Shown: positions 28,213 through 38,002, numbered from the stretch's first letter. The stretch is 49,590 nt of DNA from Cupriavidus basilensis (GCF_029335485.1 NZ_JARJLM010000532.1:1-49590), one strand, 5' to 3'. Notes: generated by a model from the letters alone, not told the origin. Numbers and translations are program-made.

Positions 28213-28963
28213 ATGACCTCATCCATCGCGCTGAAACATCGTGTCGCGGTCTCCCCCGAAGTCTGCCTACCGGCGACGATCGCCGGTATTTCTTGGTGCC
28301 ACGCCCACCGCGACGATATAGCGCTGCTTGTGGAAGTGGCTGCGGCAGATAGCTTTGAGTTCGACTTCGATGAGCCGGGAATCGATCCAGTGCAGGCCAT
28401 TGCCTTTGACCTCCAGGGGCGCGCTGTGGCCTATGGACTGGTCGCCGCCAGCCGGAAATACGAAACGCTGGCCTGGGTCTCTCTTGAAGGAATGGTGCAC
28501 TCTGAACACCGAGGAAAAGGCATAGGCTCAGTGTTGCTCAATTGGCAGCAGCGGCGCGGGCTTCGGATTCTGTCGGCAATCGACGCCGGTCTTCCCGCAT
28601 TGCTGCAGTGAATGTCCGGGAAGGCATTGAGTCGGCCGGCCGGCTTCTGAAGTGAAAGGCCCGGGCGCCGACGGTGCCGAGGATGTGCTGGCATACGTCG
28701 TCTGCGCCGTGCCGCACAAAGACTGGCTGGCACGAGGCCGCGGCTTTGGCTACATCGAGGTCTTGGGCGTGCACCCGCGGGTGCGCGGCTTGGGTCTTGC
28801 TAGCGCCTTACTTGCGCGCACAATGCAGACCTTTCGCGACGAAGGCCTGGAGCTGGCGGTGCGCAATGTGGATGCCGAAAGCCTTACCGATGCCGGGGTG
28901 CTCTACGAGCGCCTGGGTTTTACAACCGTGCGCCGGTCGGTAACGCTGGCGAAGGAGTTTTGA
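28213..28963 (+). pseudogene. Tandem-domain GNAT acetyltransferase, broken by frameshifts
   Basis: ATG 28213 has a GAGGAGGGGC ribosome binding site. Frame 1 encodes the first GNAT domain through VHSEHRGKGIGSVLLNWQQR and stops at 28609-28611. Just after, another frame reads VNVREGIESAGRLLK, and a third (from about 28652) encodes the second domain: GFGYIEVLGVHPRVRGLGLA, SALLARTMQTF and VLYERLGFTTVRR, stopping at 28963. The two-domain layout matches MshD-like tandem GNAT proteins. Loss of sequence and frame in the middle makes a full product impossible; the second domain alone could still be made from GTG 28652. Confidence 0.72.
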
Positions 28964-28965
28964 AC

Positions 28966-29490
28966 GTGGCGGCGACAGGAATGGACAGACTGGCGATTCG
29001 TCGTGCCAGCGAAGTTGATGCCCCAGCAGTGTTGCGGATCTTCGATGAAGTGATTGCTTGGTTTGTTGAAATGAGCAATGAGGGGCAATGGGGTAGCGAA
29101 CCATGGTCGACTTTGCCCCAGCGGATTGCGCGAGTGACTGAAGCCTGTGCGCAGCCTGAGGCATGGGTAGCGGAAGACCAGGACGGCGGCATTCAGGCCG
29201 TATTAGTCTTGGGCGAGTCCATGCCCTATGTGCCTTCCGCGACCGAGCCGGAGGTCTATGTGAGAGTGCTGGTTGCCTCGCGTGATGCGCGGGTGCGCGG
29301 TGTCGGCCGGCGTCTGTTGGCCTTTGCCGATGACCGCGCCCGGGTTGCCGGGGTGAAGCGCTTGCGCGTGGATTGCTACGGCGGCGGGACAGGGGCTCTG
29401 GTGCGTTTCTATGAGTCCTGTGGATATGAGCGAATTTCAGCCTTCAACGTGGATGGTTGGCCAGGTCAATTGTTGGGACGTAGTCTGTGA
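28966..29490 (+). CDS. GNAT family N-acetyltransferase
   Basis: 174 residues from GTG 28966, which has AAGGAG 8 nt upstream (28952-28957); ATG 28981 is the alternative. Domain signs are LAIRRASEVDAPAVLRIFDE at the start, VRVLVASRDARVRGVGRRLL (acetyl-CoA loop) and ALVRFYESCGYERI near the end. It starts 3 nt after the preceding GNAT remnant ends, so they were co-transcribed. Confidence 0.86.
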   Translation: MAATGMDRLAIRRASEVDAPAVLRIFDEVIAWFVEMSNEGQWGSEPWSTLPQRIARVTEACAQPEAWVAEDQDGGIQAVLVLGESMPYVPSATEPEVYVRVLVASRDARVRGVGRRLLAFADDRARVAGVKRLRVDCYGGGTGALVRFYESCGYERISAFNVDGWPGQLLGRSL

Positions 29491-29520
29491 TGCGGTGCAC
29501 CGTGGCGTTTTCCTGCGCAA

Positions 29521-29793
29521 GTGCCACCGCTCCCAAGCCAGGTCGGGCACATGATCGGCCATCTATTTCAGTGCTTCTTCTGCATAAGCCACTGGGTAGT
29601 GCTCCTTGGCATAGCTATCTACCGCCCCGCCGTCACAGATAGCGGCTTTGCGTTGCTGGACTGGATTGTTGCCGCGTTCTTCAGCCTGACGCTTTCCACG
29701 CTGGTCAGTGGGCTGCTCTTTAAGGTGCTGCTCACGAGCATGGCTAAGAAGATCCGTGACAAGGAACTCAAGGACATGTTTGCACCAAAGTGA
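29521..29793 (+). CDS. Small membrane protein
   Basis: Up to 90 residues with two hydrophobic segments (CFFCISHWVVLLGIAIY and LLDWIVAAFFSLTLSTLVSGLLF) and a lysine-rich tail. The CFFC-x-SHWV motif recalls DUF1360-like proteins, weakly. GTG 29521 and ATG 29551 are possible starts. It may be an N-terminally shortened member. Function unknown. Confidence 0.5.
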   Translation: MPPLPSQVGHMIGHLFQCFFCISHWVVLLGIAIYRPAVTDSGFALLDWIVAAFFSLTLSTLVSGLLFKVLLTSMAKKIRDKELKDMFAPK

Positions 29794-29914
29794 GCGGCCT
29801 CCATATCCAAATCTCGCCCACCCGTCCGTTCAGTAGCCGTGCAACGAGGAGCACTACACACGCTTTCCACACCGGCGACGCTCGTCATTCCTTCCCACTC
29901 TGGAGTCTCATCTC

Positions 29915-30555
<641 letters not shown>

Positions 30556-30606
30556 AGCAAGAACAACTTCCAACCTTCTAAAAACCGCTCACGTCGGTGA
30601 CCTCAA

Positions 30607-31467
30607 ATGGCAGCAATTCCAGAACCAGCGTTCCTTACCCGTTACTTCGACCGTATCGGCTATCACGGCCTCGCGGAGCCTACACTCGACGTGCTACAGC
30701 GACTCCACCTACTGCATCCGCAATCTATTCCGTTTGAGAACATCGCGGCCTACACTGGCCAGGGCGTTCAGTTGGATCTGGACGCCATTTCCGAAAAATT
30801 GATCACGCGGCGGCGTGGCGGATACTGCTTTGAGCACAACACGCTGTTCCTTGCCGTATTGCGGAAGATTGGCTTTCATGTCACACCGCTCATCGCGCGT
30901 GTGCGCTGGCAAGTGCCGACGGAAGTGGAGACCGGATTGACACACATGCTACTACGCGTGGAACTGGAGGGCCGCAGTTGGTTCGTCGACGTGGCATTTG
31001 GATCAACGACGCAGACTGCTCCGCTCGAATTTCTGCTCGATATACCTCAAGCTACTCCACACGGTGTGTTTCGTATTGTCCAGGCAGGAGACGAACTGGG
31101 CCTAGAGTTCCAAACGCTCACGGGATGGCAGACTGTATATCTCTATACGCTCTCGCCCACAGCGGATATAGATTTCGAAATCGGCAACTGGTACACATCC
31201 ACCCATCCTAAATCCGTCTTCCTCAATAATCTGCTTGTCAGCCGAACCCAGCCCAATGCTCGCGAACTGATGGTGAACGATACCTACACGCACCGTGACA
31301 ATGAAGGCGAGCACCAGAAACATCGGTATACCGATGCCGGGGATTGGGCAGACTGTCTGCACAAACGCTTCGACCTCTACCTCCCCCCCGGTGAAGCGGC
31401 TAGCTTGTTCCAGCGCGTCACCGCGCACAGCCACGAGGCTGCCGCCGCCGAGCTTACTCCGCGCTGA
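30607..31467 (+). CDS. nat: Arylamine N-acetyltransferase
   Basis: 286 residues. The cysteine-protease-like catalytic triad is visible: C74 in RRRGGYCFEHN, H113 in LTHMLLRV and D128 in WFVDVAFGS; the N-terminal YFDRIGY and IPFENI segments are typical. The enzyme transfers acetyl from acetyl-CoA to arylamines, hydrazines or related compounds in the cytosol. It follows the acetyltransferase and thioredoxin genes on the same strand and is the only non-GNAT acetyltransferase in the island. Confidence 0.94.
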   Translation: MAAIPEPAFLTRYFDRIGYHGLAEPTLDVLQRLHLLHPQSIPFENIAAYTGQGVQLDLDAISEKLITRRRGGYCFEHNTLFLAVLRKIGFHVTPLIARVRWQVPTEVETGLTHMLLRVELEGRSWFVDVAFGSTTQTAPLEFLLDIPQATPHGVFRIVQAGDELGLEFQTLTGWQTVYLYTLSPTADIDFEIGNWYTSTHPKSVFLNNLLVSRTQPNARELMVNDTYTHRDNEGEHQKHRYTDAGDWADCLHKRFDLYLPPGEAASLFQRVTAHSHEAAAAELTPR

Positions 31468-31560
31468 TCCTGTCGAATGATTTTTATTGCATAAATAGCG
31501 TTGGCAACTGGAGGCTCCTGGTAACAATTCGAACTGAATGTGCACGTTGTCGATACTTGG

Positions 31561-31689
31561 ATGAACGAGCTAGCTGCATACCTGCTCAGACTTGCAGAAA
31601 AAGCCTTCGAAGCTGCCATAGAATTAAGCGATACATGGATTGCATGTTTGATGACTGCTGCGCCATTGATAGCCAAATTTGATGGTTGA
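31561..31689 (+). CDS. Possible 42-residue small ORF
   Basis: ATG 31561 to TGA 31687-31689 encodes MNELAAYLLRLAEKAFEAAI then ELSDTWIACLMTAAPLIA, a strongly amphipathic helical peptide; GTG 31540 could add seven residues. No ribosome binding site is evident. It lies between nat and the convergent LysR gene. Composition is protein-like, but no family is recognised. Confidence 0.25.
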   Translation: MNELAAYLLRLAEKAFEAAIELSDTWIACLMTAAPLIAKFDG

Positions 31690-31712
31690 CCGAGCATGGG
31701 TGCATGGCTTCA

Positions 31713-32600
31713 TCAGCCGAAAACACCCGCACTCAAGCAGTCGATGAAGGCGCGCAGCTTGGGTGACAAGTCTCGGCTGGCTGGCCAGACCACCCATATT
31801 TCGCCACTCTTGTCGGTGCAGCCATCCAAAATGGTTTGCAACTCTCCGGTGCGTAGATGCTCTGCCACCATAAAGTCCGCCAGACAGGCGATGCCCTGGC
31901 CGCGCAAGGCCAAATGGATTCGCATTTCCACACTGTTGCAGATCAGTGTGCGCGGAGGGTCAGGCAGGTCGTCGTCCGCTGTGCGTGGCAGCGGCCATTT
32001 CTCAAGCCGGCCTGTACTTGGAAAGCGGTAGTGCAGGCAGGCATGGGCTTGCAGGTCGGCAGGTTGCTGAGGCCGTCCGTGTGTCTCGAGATACTTAGGG
32101 CCGGCGACCAGTACTCGCCGGAACGTCCCTAGACGGCGCCGCTTAAGTCCTGAATCGGCCAGGGTGCCGGCTCGCACGGCGGCATCGAAGCCGTCGCCGA
32201 TGACATCCACCAGGCGATCCGAGAAGTCCAGATCGAGTTCCACCGCCGGATAGCGCTGCATGAAGTCAGCAATGACCGGCTCGAACAGGCCACTGTAGCG
32301 AGGCAGGCTGATGCGTAGCTTGCCGTGTGGCATTTCACTGGCTTGGGACATCTCCAGTTCTGCCGCCTCGACTTCACTCAGGATACGCCGGCAGCGTTCG
32401 AGAAATCTCTTTCCTTCGGCGGTCAGCGCTAATGTGCGTGTGCTGCGGTGGAGCAAGCGCACGCCTAGGCGTTCTTCCAGGCGCGCCATGGCTTTACCCA
32501 CGGCCGATGGCGAAACACCTAGTTCGCGCGCCACGGCCGAGAAGCCAAGGCGTTCTGCCACGCGCACGAATACGCCAATACTTCCAAGGTTATCCATCAT
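31713..32600 (-). CDS. LysR-family transcriptional regulator
   Basis: 295 residues. The N-terminal winged helix is clear (IGVFVRVAERLGFSAVAREL, SPSAVGKAMARLEERLGVRL, LHRSTRTLALTAEGKRFLER), followed by the periplasmic-binding-like effector domain. It is divergent from the MFS gene at 32767, with a 166-bp intergenic region that should hold both promoters, and probably controls it. Confidence 0.93.
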   Translation of the reverse strand: MMDNLGSIGVFVRVAERLGFSAVARELGVSPSAVGKAMARLEERLGVRLLHRSTRTLALTAEGKRFLERCRRILSEVEAAELEMSQASEMPHGKLRISLPRYSGLFEPVIADFMQRYPAVELDLDFSDRLVDVIGDGFDAAVRAGTLADSGLKRRRLGTFRRVLVAGPKYLETHGRPQQPADLQAHACLHYRFPSTGRLEKWPLPRTADDDLPDPPRTLICNSVEMRIHLALRGQGIACLADFMVAEHLRTGELQTILDGCTDKSGEIWVVWPASRDLSPKLRAFIDCLSAGVFG

Positions 32601-32766
32601 GGTGTCGATTCACTTGAGAAATTTTTTCCAAAGTATTAATAACTGTAGCGTGTTTTTCTTTTTGTCGCCTCAGCTTAAGCTGCTGAAAACCCCCGTTGCA
32701 TCGCATGTCGTCCCCCGTCTGCAGGTGTCCATCGGGCACCTGTAACCCGTGTGAGAGAAGAGAACC

Positions 32767-34290
32767 ATGCCTTCGATTGCCTCTTCGCCCGCGACGCGCT
32801 GGCTTCAGTTACTTTCCGCGTGCCTGACGGGCCTCTTGATTCCGCTTTGCTTTACCGGCCCTGCCGTCGTGCTGCCCGCGATCAGCCATGAACTGGGCGG
32901 CAGCGCTGCGCAACTGAGTTGGATCATGAATTCCTACATCCTCAGTTATGGCGGAGCCATGATGGTGTCGGGCAGCCTGACCGACATTTATGGACAGCGG
33001 CGCATCTGGTTGATCGGGCTAGCGTGGTTCTGTGCGTTCACTTTCGCCATCCCGTTTATGCCGTCTGTGGTGTGGATGGACGTGCTGCGCCTGTTCCAAG
33101 GAGTGGGCGGTGCAGCGGCGTTCGCTGCAGCCATGTCGTCGCTGGCGCCGCTTTTTGACGGTCAGGCACGTGCCCGCGCTTTCAGTCTGCTGGGAACGAC
33201 TTTTGGTCTGGGACTGTCTTTCGGCCCCTGGTTTTTTGGCTGGATGGTCGAAGTCAGTACTTGGCAGGGTGTCTTCTATGTGACCGGGGCCCTCGGCGTA
33301 CTAGGCCTTGGGCTGGTGGCGATCAGCACCCCACACGCACGGGCAGCGGCTAATGGTTCCCTGGATTGGCCTGGCGCGATCAGTTTTACGCTGGCTCTCG
33401 GCCTGTTTACCTATGGCATGTTGCTGATACCGGAGAGGGGCTGGCTAGATACAGTCGTCATCGGCGCATTGTTGGCTTCGGGGGGCACATTTGTCGGATT
33501 CATCCACATCGAACGACGAGTCGCACGGCCCATGATTGATTTGCGCTTTTTCCGCGATCCCGGATTCATCGGCGTGCAGGCGCTGGCCGCGTCGCCTGCC
33601 TTCCTATTCATTGTGCTGATCGTGATGTTGCCAGGGCGCTTCATCGGCACCGACGGCTATGGCGCATTGCAGGCAGGACAGATGATGGTCTGGCTGGCAG
33701 CCCCTTTGCTCGTCGTGCCGTTTCTGGCGGCGCTGCTCACGCGCTGGTTTACGCCCGGCACCCTGTCCAGTGCAGGTCTGTTGCTTGTGGCCGGCGGTTT
33801 GATCTGGCTGGCGCATGGGTTCTCCGTGGGCGGTGGTCAGGAGGTGCGCTTGCCTTTACTGCTCATCGGCATCGGTATCGGTCTGCCGTGGGGCCTGATG
33901 GACGGGATGGCCGTCAGTGTGGTGTCACCGGAACGGGTTGGCATGGCGACGGGCATTTTCAACACCGTGCGCGTATCCGCCGACGGTGTCGCGATCGCCA
34001 TCGTTAGCGTCTTGCTCGCGACCTTGATCCAGCACAGTTTGGCCCTGGAGGCCGCGATCTTCCCGCAGACGGTGGTGCTGGAAGCCGCAGGCCGGGCTGC
34101 GCTCGGTGAGTTGCACGCGGCAGCATCGCTCTTGCCAGGCTTGGAAGGACAGTTGGCGCAAAGCTATGCGACCTCGTTCGTGACTGTTTTGCATGCTCTG
34201 GCCACGCTGGCAGCCGTGACCGCTGGCGCCGTATTCGTATTGTTGAGAAGGCAACGTGCCACCACCCACACAACCTCAGCGGAGCCGTGA
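32767..34290 (+). CDS. MFS transporter, DHA2 (14-helix) drug efflux type
   Basis: 507 residues with 14 predicted membrane helices. PAVVLPAISHELGGSAAQLS and SGSLTDIYGQRRIWLIG (loop 2-3 motif A) mark the major facilitator superfamily; the length and two central extra helices indicate the DHA2 (EmrB/QacA-like) group. A GAGAGAAGAGA ribosome-binding-like tract precedes ATG 32767. Probably regulated by the divergent LysR protein. Substrate unknown. Confidence 0.92.
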   Translation: MPSIASSPATRWLQLLSACLTGLLIPLCFTGPAVVLPAISHELGGSAAQLSWIMNSYILSYGGAMMVSGSLTDIYGQRRIWLIGLAWFCAFTFAIPFMPSVVWMDVLRLFQGVGGAAAFAAAMSSLAPLFDGQARARAFSLLGTTFGLGLSFGPWFFGWMVEVSTWQGVFYVTGALGVLGLGLVAISTPHARAAANGSLDWPGAISFTLALGLFTYGMLLIPERGWLDTVVIGALLASGGTFVGFIHIERRVARPMIDLRFFRDPGFIGVQALAASPAFLFIVLIVMLPGRFIGTDGYGALQAGQMMVWLAAPLLVVPFLAALLTRWFTPGTLSSAGLLLVAGGLIWLAHGFSVGGGQEVRLPLLLIGIGIGLPWGLMDGMAVSVVSPERVGMATGIFNTVRVSADGVAIAIVSVLLATLIQHSLALEAAIFPQTVVLEAAGRAALGELHAAASLLPGLEGQLAQSYATSFVTVLHALATLAAVTAGAVFVLLRRQRATTHTTSAEP

Positions 34291-34291
34291 A

Positions 34292-34396
34292 ATGGAGCTT
34301 TGCCATCTTCGCTGCTTCCTCGTCGTTGCCGAAGAGTTTCACTTCGCCCGTGCCGCAGGCGTAGGCGCAACGAACCTTACTAGTTTTCAAGGCTGA
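34292..34396 (+). pseudogene. LysR-family N-terminal fragment
   Basis: 34 codons from ATG 34292, one base after the MFS stop, reading MELCHLRCFLVVAEEFHFA then RAAGVGATNLTSFQG. This is the first helix of a LysR winged helix followed by junk and a stop. The rest of the gene has been lost. Its position suggests an ancestral MFS-lysR pair, now truncated beside a terminator. Confidence 0.65.
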
Positions 34397-34405
34397 ATAT
34401 AAGAC

Positions 34406-34438
34406 ACGCCGCAGCGCGCTCGCGCCTGCGGCGTTTTT
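34406..34438 (+). terminator. Rho-independent terminator
   Basis: ACGCCGCAG (34406-34414) pairs perfectly with CTGCGGCGT (34426-34434) and is followed by a T run on the plus strand. It terminates the MFS transcript. Confidence 0.85.
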
Positions 34439-34475
34439 ACTGAGTTCTTCACAGCCTGAAATGATGCTTCTTTCA

Positions 34476-35024
34476 TCATCTCTTAGATAGCTCCAGCCAT
34501 TCCCTGTAAGTGATGCGGCTAATATGCTCTCTCCGATAGTCCTGCAGGAATTGGTTATATTTATTTTCTTCAGTGTGATGATGGCGGAAGCCGCATTTCG
34601 ACTGGGCGGAATAGGACTGGATGTTGCTATCAAAGTAACCACACCAGAGCGCCTTGAGATTCAGGGTATCAAAGGCGTGCCGCATCACTTCACGCACTGC
34701 TTCCGGGATAAGGCCTTTGCCCCAATATGGCACGCCGATCCAGTATGCGATTTCCCCTTCCTGCTCACTGATCTCGAAATTGCTGTTGCCACCTATGAGA
34801 ATTCCGATGCAACCAACTGCACGACGATTCTCCTTTAGCTCGACCGCGTAGACCTCAGGGTGATTGAAGATCGTTCGGATGATATCGGCACTTTCCTCAA
34901 CGCTGGTGTGCGGCGGCCAACCGGCGATGGGGCCAACTCGGTCGTCTTTGGCATATTCGTACAGATCAGCGGCATCTGTGTCTTGCCAGGGGCGAAGTAG
35001 TAGTCGGTTTGTCTCAAGTCTCAT
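34476..35024 (-). CDS. RimJ/RimL-type GNAT N-acetyltransferase
   Basis: 182 residues. LETNRLLLRPWQDTDAADLY at the N-terminus, GEIAYWIGVPYWGKGLIPEA (acetyl-CoA site) and SYSAQSKCGFRHHH are typical of RimJ/RimL-like acetyltransferases. GC is lower than the flanks. Divergent from the AraC gene. Substrate unknown. Confidence 0.9.
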   Translation of the reverse strand: MRLETNRLLLRPWQDTDAADLYEYAKDDRVGPIAGWPPHTSVEESADIIRTIFNHPEVYAVELKENRRAVGCIGILIGGNSNFEISEQEGEIAYWIGVPYWGKGLIPEAVREVMRHAFDTLNLKALWCGYFDSNIQSYSAQSKCGFRHHHTEENKYNQFLQDYRREHISRITYREWLELSKR

Positions 35025-35180
35025 GTCTTGTACTCATTTTCGGGTGTTTCGATGGGACAGAGTACTGGGAAATACGTCACCGATACATGTCAGTACCTCG
35101 GCATTTTCGGTACTTTTCGAAACCTCCATCGTGAACTGCGGTACGCTTACTGCTTTTGTATGTTGCAGCGCAGAGACACT

Positions 35181-36035
35181 ATGCATCACATTCCGAAACT
35201 GCTTGCTTCTGACGATTCGATACGGACGGGGGAAACCACGCTAGCCGAAGGGCTAGGGGTACCGCTTTCTTTCGGCAGTGCGTACTTGACACTGCTAATC
35301 TGCCTATCCGGGAGCGCCTATTTCACCCTTAACTTCAAAGAGCATGCGGTCAGGCGCGATGATGTGATGGTGCTGGCTGAAGACTCCATCGCCTTGCTCA
35401 AGCGCCGCTCGCGTCGCTTCAAGATATTTTTCTGCCTGATGCGGAAAGACTTTGCCGCGGAAGTCGCCTACCAACTGCCTAACCCCTTGTTCGTATTTCT
35501 TCATGACCATCCTCATTGCGTTCCAGCCACGGACGACAAACCGCTGATAGGGGGGTGGATGGCGCAGGTGCGGGATATCGCGCAGTGCTGCCCGACCTAC
35601 CAGCGCATCATGCTGCGCAATCAGTTGCAGAACTTCTTTCTAAAGATTGCAGAGAAGATTCCAGCCGAACACAAAGGAAGCAGGGAGTACAGCCGCAAGG
35701 AAATTCTCAGTTGGCGTTTCTGGGAATTGGTAGGCAAGCAGTGCGCGCAGTACCGGGATGTGAAGTTCTATGCCGATTCGCTCAATATCACGCCGTTCTA
35801 CTTGTCACAGCTAACTAAAGAGTTTTTCAATGACACACCCAAAGGTCTGATAGATCGACAGGTGACCTTGGAGATCAAGGCTCTTCTCTCTTACAGTGAT
35901 CTAGCGATCGGTCAGATAGCGGACGAGCTTCACTTCGCGGACCCATCCTATTTATGTCGCTATTTCAAGCGTCAAACGGGAGTTTCGCTTTCCCGCTATC
36001 GCAGACATGAGCAGGAGAAGATCGGTCAGGATTGA
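35181..36035 (+). CDS. AraC-family transcriptional regulator
   Basis: 284 residues from ATG 35181; ATG 35160 and an open frame to 35028 exist upstream. The C-terminal domain has both helix-turn-helix units: VKFYADSLNITPFYLSQLTK and GQIADELHFADPSYLCRYFK, then RQTGVSLSRYR. The wording of the first unit (LSQLTKEFFNDTPKGLIDRQ) resembles AraC proteins common in Bacteroidetes. Composition and context suggest transfer. It is divergent from the RimJ/RimL gene; target unknown. Confidence 0.86.
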   Translation: MHHIPKLLASDDSIRTGETTLAEGLGVPLSFGSAYLTLLICLSGSAYFTLNFKEHAVRRDDVMVLAEDSIALLKRRSRRFKIFFCLMRKDFAAEVAYQLPNPLFVFLHDHPHCVPATDDKPLIGGWMAQVRDIAQCCPTYQRIMLRNQLQNFFLKIAEKIPAEHKGSREYSRKEILSWRFWELVGKQCAQYRDVKFYADSLNITPFYLSQLTKEFFNDTPKGLIDRQVTLEIKALLSYSDLAIGQIADELHFADPSYLCRYFKRQTGVSLSRYRRHEQEKIGQD

Positions 36036-36099
36036 CCGGTACTTGTAATTAGAATGGCTCATCGCACCCTGTCGGAATGGTCAGGTCTCGCACTCGCAT

Positions 36100-36408
36100 T
36101 CAAGCTTGGAGTGGAATGAGGAAGGCACCCAAGAGAGTCGCCAATGCGGCGGCCATCAGTAGCCACCTGAAATCCGTCACCAAATTCCCCGTACTCTCCG
36201 CCATAAGGTTCTTCTCCACACGCTTGGCCAAAAATGGGCCGAGGAAGGAGTTGGAAGTACGAGAAACGAGCATCATCACGCTGAACAGCGCAAAGGAGAC
36301 TGCGATCCTCCCTGTACGAACGCCGGCAATTCGGATGGAGTAAGCCAACGTCCCGATCAGGTGGATCACAAAAGTGAGAAAGCAGATGAAGAAGAGCTGG
36401 ATATCCAT
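36100..36408 (-). pseudogene. amj: Alternate lipid II flippase Amj, N-terminal fragment
   Basis: From ATG 36406-36408 the protein reads MDIQLFFICFLTFVIHLIGT, LAYSIRIAGVRTGRIAVSFA, LVSRTSNSFLGPFLAKRVEK and later DFRWLLMAAALATLLGAFLI, which matches Amj (DUF2837). Full proteins are about 260-270 residues; this one stops at about 102 after PLQA, so roughly 60 percent is missing. Amj can replace MurJ in moving lipid II across the inner membrane. An AAGAAGG element precedes the start. The remnant should be inactive. Confidence 0.75.
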
Positions 36409-36661
36409 CGGTATGGCCTTCTTTTGCTTGTCTGCGGGGGCGGCGTCGTTGCGAATCCAAGCCTGTTGCGTCACTTTACCAGAAGCTCTCCCATGGATTC
36501 CGCCCCTAACCACAGACTTGCCAGAACGCCTGGCGGCATCCGATCCAACGGCCATTCCTGGCCGAGAGCGGAAGTCCGGGTCCGCAGGCCAGGCCGGTCA
36601 CTTCTCGGCCCCGCTCGGCGGCGTCCCTTGCGGTGCCGGCGGCGGGGAGTAAGGCTTGTAG

Positions 36662-37261
36662 TCAGAGTTCGTGAGTTTTGTTACCAAGCAGATATTTTTC
36701 AATGCGGGAATCAGGAAAGAACCATACGCCAGCCATTAAGGTCAGTATAAAAAACGAAGCTGCGCTGCTGAAAAAACTGGCCAGAATCGCTAATGCGTAG
36801 ATAGGGATGGATAGCTTCCCTTTTAGGTCGTTTCCGATGGCCTGTCTAAGTGCGGAATGTTCGCCATCATAGTTCATGATGAGTCTTGTGAGCAGTGAGT
36901 AAGAGACAGCGCACATGAATAGGACAAATGCATACATTGCCGTCGGTGTCTCCGCAAAGGCAGATTTTCCAGTCCAGGTGGTGGTGAATGGAATCATGCT
37001 TAGCCAAAACAGCAAGTGGAGGTTGGCCCACATAATTTTGCCGTTAATACCACGGGCAACTTGAAAGAGATGATGATGGTTGTTCCAGTATATTCCGACG
37101 TAAACAAAGCTTAGTACGTATCCGAAAAAATTAGAGGCGTTATTAAGGATATCTTTAAGAGAAAAGCCTTCAGGAACCTGTAATTGAAACAACATGAGTG
37201 TCAAGCTTACGGAAATGACGCCATCGCTAAATGATTCAAGCCTGTTTTTGCTGATGCTCAT
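36662..37261 (-). CDS. TMEM175-family (DUF1211) potassium channel
   Basis: 199 residues with about six membrane helices. The helix 1 signature RLESFSDGVISVSLTLM includes the FSD motif of bacterial TMEM175 channels, which are tetrameric K+ channels without a P-loop filter. Other landmarks are GIYWNNHHHLFQ and LLFWLSMIPFTTTW. ATG 37261 is preferred; GTG 37273 would abut the upstream YoaK-like gene. GC is low compared with the surroundings, suggesting import. Confidence 0.9.
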   Translation of the reverse strand: MSISKNRLESFSDGVISVSLTLMLFQLQVPEGFSLKDILNNASNFFGYVLSFVYVGIYWNNHHHLFQVARGINGKIMWANLHLLFWLSMIPFTTTWTGKSAFAETPTAMYAFVLFMCAVSYSLLTRLIMNYDGEHSALRQAIGNDLKGKLSIPIYALAILASFFSSAASFFILTLMAGVWFFPDSRIEKYLLGNKTHEL

Positions 37262-37273
37262 GATGTCATCCAC

Positions 37274-38002
37274 TCATCTGAATTGGTTGCGAAATGCCAT
37301 GCGCGCCATATATGCGACCGGGATCGTAAATGGAAGGACACTCCAGAATCCGATCGTCACATAGAGGGATGCACCCAGGAAAGCCCCGATCACAAAGCCG
37401 ATCACAACACTTGCGCTTTTGAGAAGATCCTGGAAATTGGTGCGCGTCCTGGCACGCAAGTAGTTCGACAGATCGATACCCAGTTGCGTGGTGTTTCCGG
37501 TCATCATGGTGCTGGGACTGATGTACTTGATCAGTGTCTTGCTGGCAGTATTCCGGACGGCAAGCGCGACGAGGCCGAGGCCTCCAGTCAAAGCAAGGCC
37601 CGCGCCATCCGGATGATCGAACGGTTCGAGATGCACGCCGGCGACCATGAAACCCAGCAAGAAGGTCGCTTCAGCAACAAACAGCCAACCTAAGGTCTGG
37701 TGGGTCTGGTGGGTCCGCTGATTGCGGTCAATCAGCATCTTGCTGATGACGACCGTGACAATGAACAGTGGTATGGCGCCGAGCTTGATCCATAAGCCAG
37801 CCCCACCTTTGACGAATGCCGCTCCCGCGAGCACCAGGTTTCCGGTGACGTGTGCGGTGAAGAAGCCCAGCAGCGCAATGAAGCCAATCGTGTCGATGGC
37901 GCCGCCCACAATAGTGAGAAGGATTGGCGCTTTGCATATTTCCCAGAGGCTGAGATTTTCGTTTTTTTCTGTATTGTTTGATGCGTTGACGTTTGCGTTC
38001 AT
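37274..38002 (-). CDS. YoaK/DUF1275 family membrane protein
   Basis: 242 residues from ATG 38000-38002 (open to 38044). About six membrane helices. GGAIDTIGFIALLGFFTAHV TGNLVL and SPSTMMTGNTTQLG carry the two conserved [ST]-x-[HM]-x-TGN motifs of the family. Function not established. It ends immediately before the TMEM175 gene, and both are low in GC, so they probably travelled together as one operon. Confidence 0.9.
   Translation of the reverse strand: MNANVNASNNTEKNENLSLWEICKAPILLTIVGGAIDTIGFIALLGFFTAHVTGNLVLAGAAFVKGGAGLWIKLGAIPLFIVTVVISKMLIDRNQRTHQTHQTLGWLFVAEATFLLGFMVAGVHLEPFDHPDGAGLALTGGLGLVALAVRNTASKTLIKYISPSTMMTGNTTQLGIDLSNYLRARTRTNFQDLLKSASVVIGFVIGAFLGASLYVTIGFWSVLPFTIPVAYMARMAFRNQFR

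Noticed and set aside
36059-36460. 133-codon minus-strand frame overlapping the Amj fragment
   Set aside because: Translation has no resemblance to any family, while the overlapping frame clearly encodes the Amj N-terminus.
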